Below, one piece after another: positions 58,463-64,000 of a DNA stretch of 64,000 bases. The notes beneath the pieces are model-generated. The model did not search any database. It was not told the DNA's origin and saw only the letters and a program-made list of their open reading frames with translations. The stretch's first letter is position 1, and every line of letters starts with the position of its first letter. Location: NCBI GenBank assembly GCA_028023455.1, contig JAQFVV010012398.1, forward strand, positions 3,492,682 to 3,556,681, read 5' to 3'. A program made the translations under genes and the position numbers. This DNA comes from Epiperipatus broadwayi. Taxonomy: Eukaryota > Onychophora > Udeonychophora > Euonychophora > Peripatidae.

Positions 58463-61386
58463 GAAAAAAAATGGAAATATTTGGACTTAAAAAGAACATT
58501 TGTTTTTTCAGCTGAAGATTAAGTAAATATGGTTTTAATTCATTTATTCTTTTAAAATATAATATTATTGTTATAAGAGTAGGAACATGAACATTAATCT
58601 ATTGATAATAATAAATTCCTATAATATAATAATTTAAATAAGAACATTTTAAATAAAGTTATGGATGTATTTTTCATGTATGAAATGTATCTAATTGATG
58701 GAAAACCAAAGATTGCATAGGTGATAACAAGCTAATATCACTTGGTAATAGTTAATGAATATTGATATTTTATGATGTATATTTTGTTTTCTTTTTAGAT
58801 TGCCTATGAATTATAATGAATGGAAGTATAAATGTTTAATTATATGTAAATGCATTTTGTACAACACTTTAAAATTATGAGACTAGGATTTATTTTGAGA
58901 ATATGCATACTATACTTTTATACTAGTAATAGAACACAACATGATAAGAAATATTTATGTGATTCTTTTAAAAAACTTTTATATTATTGGATGTGCCAAG
59001 GATTCATATTACAAGTTTGTATATGTTTTAGAATATAGAATAAGGAAGTAAAGCAAACTTTTCTTGTGGATTAGTGAGATCACTATAATTATAATGGAAT
59101 TTTGTTTATTGCTTTTGAATATACAAGATAATTATTTTGTTGGTGTAAGATGTGATAAATCTTTTAGGAAATAATGATAAGATAATGGCTTGGTAGTAAT
59201 ATGGTGAACATGAACCCAAGATGATGTTATAATAGAATGTGATGAGGGAACATGAATATTTTATAATCTTCATGGATATACGGTATAGTTAACAGTGCCC
59301 TGTAACTGATATATTTATTTTGGATAGTGTCTATTTTCTTTAAGTATTGATGTTTTAATAAAGCTGAAGGAATAGCTTGACATCATTAATAGTATTGGAG
59401 AACTTTGGACAAAATAGGTCAGGCCTCTATTTCTTATAGATACACTGTGCCATGATATTTTTTTTGATATATGCTATGAGTTATACTTGAGTTTTTCTTC
59501 CCTAGATCCTACACATCTATTCATTATCTAGATTTCCAATGTAACTACATCGTACAGTATGATATATTTGAAAAGAAATAATAGATAATTTAGAGTTTAA
59601 GATATGCTATCATTTTGAATGAGATAAGTTCATTTTTCTTAGAAGAAGTAGAATTTGTATAAATTGGAATTGAAAATCCAATGGATCCTAAAAGGGAAAA
59701 GAGTCATAAAGTATATTTTTTTTTTTGGATTTATTTTGGAAATAAAATTAAAATTCAAGAATAAAGTATATAAAACAAAGTTGTTCTTTAAAATGTTAAA
59801 TAACTTTTAAATGCTTTATTTTGTTTAAAATAAGTATTGCATATTTTTAAAAATATAACGTTATAAAGTAAAACGATATAAATAATAAGCATAGGTATAA
59901 TTTTGTATTTATTAAATAATAGGGAATATATTGGTAATTACAACTATATAGTATTAAAGTAATATTAAATGGGATGTTATATTTAATAAACATAGTGTAG
60001 TAAACGATATCCACTAAATCTAGTAATAAATTATTAGATAGATATTTTATATGACATCTTTTAACATTGCAAGAGTGAAACTTGTTTATTTTTTAAAAGA
60101 TCCATATTCACGATAATGTTATTTTTTATGTTTTCCATAGTATGTTTCTATGGATGTTTTTTAGAAAAAAAAGTATAGTTAAAAAAAAAATTAAAAAATA
60201 GGATTTTTTTTTTTTTAAATAAAAATAAATAAATGTAATTTATCATAAGTTTAATTAGAAAGAGATAAATAAAATGGTATTTTTATTGTTATTATTTTAA
60301 GTCAGAATGAAGACTTAAATTAACTCTGGATTGTTTTAATAACTAAGTAATAAAAAATGTAGAACAGTGTAAATTGAGGATATCTAATGTAAATATTGTA
60401 AATAAATTGTTTATTTTATTTTATTGTTAATAATAAACTTTGTCAAATTTGTTTTCAAAATTTTTGCATCCTGACTGTTTCATTTTCCCATTACACTACA
60501 TGAGATACACGGAATAACTGAATCAAACATGATATTTTTGCACAGAGATAAATAAAGAATTATTTTAAGAATTTGAATATTTTCTTGGAGTTTATTTACT
60601 TAAGCAATCATACATTTACATTATATTATGGTCATAAATTAGTTATCATAATAGTACATTGAATTATATGCTATCCACTGCCACACACCTTTATTTGTCA
60701 GATTATAAATGCTACCACATTTTTTTTATATTATTATATAAAGATAAAAGATAATATCATAGTATTTTATTATTTTATTACAGTAATAAAATTATAGTAA
60801 AGAAAAGATATACAGAATTAGTTCATACAATGAAGAATATTATTATTATTTGATATTACTAGTTTAAGCATAGTAGAGTATGACACAAAAACCCTTCTCA
60901 TGTTTTACTACAGTAATTTTAATTAATTTAGAATAGTTTTATGAACCTGAGATTTTTTTGAGCTAAATTATTATAAATAAAAAGATTAAGATTTAATTAT
61001 TAGTTTAATCTTAATGAGTAAGATTTATTAAAGTCATAAGAATACTATAAGTTTGTTATTTGAAGTAGTAATAAGGGGGATAGTGTCCTTATGCCATTGA
61101 GGTAGTATCCTGTGTGATATTGGCTCAATTTAATCTTTCTTGTCATCTGTATTTTCACTTCCAAGTCTCATGAAATATTAAATATTATTTATTTATTTTA
61201 TAAACTGAACCTTATTCTTATTTTTGAATTTGAGCTAATAGAATGTTGAATTTTAATGCAGGATATTTTATTTATCAATTCTTTGCATTTAACCAAACGT
61301 AATCTGTAACTGAGCTAACCCATCTTTATTTAATACTATACTGCCCGGAAGTGAATATGCAAATGGATAGGTTAGAATATATATAT
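58463..61386. other. AT-rich unique DNA, no gene seen
   Basis: Acceptor-like tracts occur (TTTGTTTTCTTTTTAG at 58784-58799) but no open exon follows. No repeats shared with the rest of the window. Confidence 0.5.
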
Positions 61387-61485
61387 ATGACACAAACACT
61401 TCATTAATAATAAATTTATAAACAAAAGAAATGAGTACTGCTTAATTTGTTGCTAGACTCATTGGAGATAGTGGGAATATATATA
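61387..61485 (+). repeat. 0.1-kb repeat, second copy
   Basis: Matches 49894-49996. Here it runs into ATATATATAT and then repeat B directly. Confidence 0.75.
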
Positions 61486-61489
61486 TATC

Positions 61490-63240
61490 TGGGACCTTGG
61501 CTAATATACATACTCATAATCTTTGAGACAGATGTCCCTCAAGTAGGTATGTGAGGCTAAATGAAACAGGATAAGAAAGAGAGATAATTATCTAATAAAT
61601 ATGGTTAAAATAGATGATGCATAGCTCTCATGATCATGATTTATTCATGCTAAAAGTATCAGTCTAAAGTTATATTCAAATTTCATAGAATAAATGAGTC
61701 ATTGAATAAAGGAATGAGTGTCTACATATAACCCTCAATAATTCTCACTAACAGGTGGGAACAATCCACTACACTGGTAATAAGGGCCTGAAACAAAAAA
61801 AAGTATTCCTGCATGTGTGTATATGTATATTGGCTCTTTTCAAAATAAAAGTTTTAACTTTTATTTTGGTCACATTTAATTTTACTTAAAATTGAAAATT
61901 GTTTATAGACCATCTGTAATTTCATTAATGGTCAGATTATAAATTTGGAAATAACAGCTTTTAAAAAGCTAATTCTGAAATAACAAATAGAATAAAAAAA
62001 ACCAAATTAGAATTGATGAGCGGAGGGATTTAAATGCTTGCTTTGACAGAATTACTGAGATGACTTTTAGATACATCAAAATATTTGGTTACTGCAATAT
62101 ATTTACTAAATTTATCTCCATATGATTGTTAAACAAAAAGTCTAGCAAATTTAAGAAAGACTGAGTATATTACAATAGTCGATCTTTCTTAATATCGAAA
62201 TAAGATCATAATATAATAAGAAAAATGTTTTAAATAATGCAATAATATTTAAATAATACAATAAGAAACATATTTTACAGAACAATTAATATATAAGTTG
62301 CTCAAGCAAAGAAGGCAAAACGTTAAAGATACGAAAATTGTTTATCGGTAAATTGAGATTTATAAAGCTAAAATAAATCACTATTTTAGCAGACCTTCTT
62401 GAAGGGTTTTGATAAACAGTAGAACTCTATGATGAACCTCATGGTATAGTTCATTGGTCTTACTGAGTGGTGCTCTTGGATATTGATTGGCTAGTCACTT
62501 GGATGCTTCACATGGTCTGTGCATTTTCCATTGGGCTTTTTCTTGGTGGCAACAGCAGGGTATGTCAGCAATTTTGATAATCAAATGTAGGCAGGGACTT
62601 TAGCAGCATGGCATTCTATAAGTACTGTGGAGACTCCATCCTCTTGCTTCCTGAAGATGGTCAGAGAAATTGACACTAATCATTGTGTGATTTATAACAG
62701 CTTATCAACAAAAAAAGACTAGAATCTCAATCTTTCTTCCCTGCTCATATATATATATATATACCTTTTCAAAACAAAAGCATTAAGATCTTCTTCAAAT
62801 TAATTAATTAATTTTAAACTTAAAAAAAATTATTTTTTTGGCTATCTAAAAAAAAATCTTATTGATCACAATCTCGATCTAGTTTAATTTTAAAATTTTA
62901 CTAATTGCATTTTCTTTAAATTTCAAATACCTTTGGTTTTATCTAATCTCCCCAAAATAATTATATATTTTTTATCATCTTTTACTGTAATGACAATGAC
63001 AACAGTAAAGTAAATTCTAAAAATAGAATTTAATTCATATTCTTTTAACATCAGTTAATTATTTTCTTTCTTTGTTGATTTTACCCCCTTACTCACACAT
63101 ACCCATTCATAATAACATTAAATTTCATAATAAAATTAATTTCTTTTATACATTTTTTTTATATAAAATACCTCAGTATTATAACGTAATGGCAACAATA
63201 TATACGTGAAGCACATTTATATACACTTGTATATGTATGG
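61490..63240. repeat. dispersed repeat B, copy 2 (empty site)
   Basis: Counterpart of 51372-54015. It lacks about 500 bp present in copy 1 (junction at about 61815 beside a TGTGTGTATATGTATAT tract) and lacks the ATP5F1E insert at 62880/62882. Ends in (TA)n before the next LTR. Confidence 0.75.
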
Positions 63241-63260
63241 TTGCTTCATTATATATATAT

Positions 63261-64000
63261 TGTAACAGTATATAATATGCTGTTACATTAATTTAAAATT
63301 AAAATAAAAAGATCATAAATAAAAATTGATTTATTAAAAAGAAAAAACTTAAGTTAATAAATAAAAACTAAAAGCTAAAAAAAATTGAAGAGTTGTTAAA
63401 CATATATATGTATTCGCACAGATGCAAAACTTTATAATAAAAAAAAAACGAGTAAAGATTTAAAGATTAATATTTTTTTAAAGTAACATAAGTAAAAATG
63501 GAATCAGATATTAATTAATTCCTGTAATCTCAAAATGGAAATGATTGTTCTTTTAAATTAAATGATTGTGTTATTGAAAAGCAAACTAGCCTTGGGGATC
63601 TTATATAATTAAAAAGTCAGATGAAAGATATAGATAAAAATTAAAGATTGTTTCCCACTCTGAAGCAGAATGTCCAATAGAAGCAGAAAACCAGCACTCA
63701 GACCCTAATGAAAATGATTGATTGTTTAGTGAATCTGGATGATGTGTATTAAAAAAATATTGAAATTAAGGACAGTTCCAGCTTGATTTTTTTTTGAGAG
63801 GCATGATAAGACACACTTGTCACACTCTCTCACTATTTTCAAATGAAATGACTGATGAGTTATGAACGATATTATTGCAGACCCCGAATCATATGGGTTC
63901 TGCAATTAAATAGTACCAGGATTGAACCAGCTAAGGCCACCTCCAGAACAACAGACCAGTCTTCCAATAGAGACGTCATGGGAATTGGCACCAGGAATCG
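63261..64000 (+). mobile_element. LTR start, related to 39.8-kb family, runs off window
   Basis: TGTAACAGTATATAATATGC after (TA)n. Shares with the LTRs at 39.8 and 42.5 kb, in order: ATATAT.TATTCGCACAGATG, AGCAAACTAGCCTTGGGG, CCAATAGAAGCAG, GACAGTTCCAGC, CACACTCTCTC and CTCCAGAACAACAGACC...CTTCCAATAGAG. Only the first 740 bp are in view; it ends GGAATTGGCACCAGGAATCG. Confidence 0.65.

Noticed and set aside
62560-62640. Reading resembling a Ty3/Gypsy RT entry (PAVATKKKPNGK) on minus in repeat B
   Set aside because: No other RT block follows in order, and the frame in copy 1 is not preserved. Too weak to call.

Overview
The window is AT-rich eukaryotic DNA, almost certainly from an invertebrate animal. 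It contains LINEs with APE endonuclease and reverse transcriptase (RT), Penelope-like elements (PLEs) with RT plus GIY-YIG, LTR elements with tRNA-type primer sites, (TA)n and (TAA)n microsatellites, and a poly(A)-tailed retrocopy of a mitochondrial ATP synthase epsilon mRNA. I cannot name the species. No intact multi-exon host gene is visible. Host coding signal is limited to the ATP5F1E retrocopy (53374-53568, minus) and a few weak exon-like patches (181-225 plus; 3457-3587 and 4270-4487 minus; 58406-58462 plus).

Layout. 0-14.6 kb is old sequence with decayed elements: a PLE pseudogene on plus (about 8.1-8.8 kb), a nearly full-length but heavily mutated RTE-clade LINE on minus (11.4-13.95 kb), and two hairpin MITE-like units. 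14.66-38.25 kb is bounded by two copies, in opposite orientation, of a 4.3-kb element with TGTRACCT ends in (TA)n. Between them lie a 1.9-kb palindrome of two head-to-head PLE 3' ends (18.98-20.92 kb), a 523-bp MITE (21.6-22.1 kb), a second PLE palindrome (23.16-24.01 kb), a degenerate tandem repeat with a perfect 79-bp inverted repeat inside (24.1-25.9 kb), and a 5.1-kb two-ORF APE-type LINE sitting inside a (TAA)n tract (28.39-33.52 kb).

38.27-39.78 kb is the best PLE copy (RT with YVDD, then GIY-YIG). 39.80-44.52 kb is an LTR element with 2.0-kb LTRs and only a 0.69-kb non-coding interior. 44.53-48.51 kb is a related LTR pair in inverted orientation around about 130 bp that carries a primer site. 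48.53-49.71 kb is another LTR plus primer site, and 63.26 kb to the end is a further LTR start. 50.03-51.37 kb is a TA-flanked inverted-repeat DNA element. 51.37-54.02 and 61.49-63.24 kb are two copies of one repeat; the first contains the ATP5F1E retrocopy and the second is the matching empty site. 54.27-56.19 kb looks like a decayed Ty3/Gypsy element. 56.2-61.4 kb is unique AT-rich DNA with no clear gene.

The main theme is element nesting through (TA)n microsatellites. At least ten boundaries, from several unrelated-looking element types, have the form (TA)n followed by TGTAAC or a close variant. There are also many large inverted duplications. Together these suggest that (TA)n tracts act as recurrent insertion or recombination sites in this genome.
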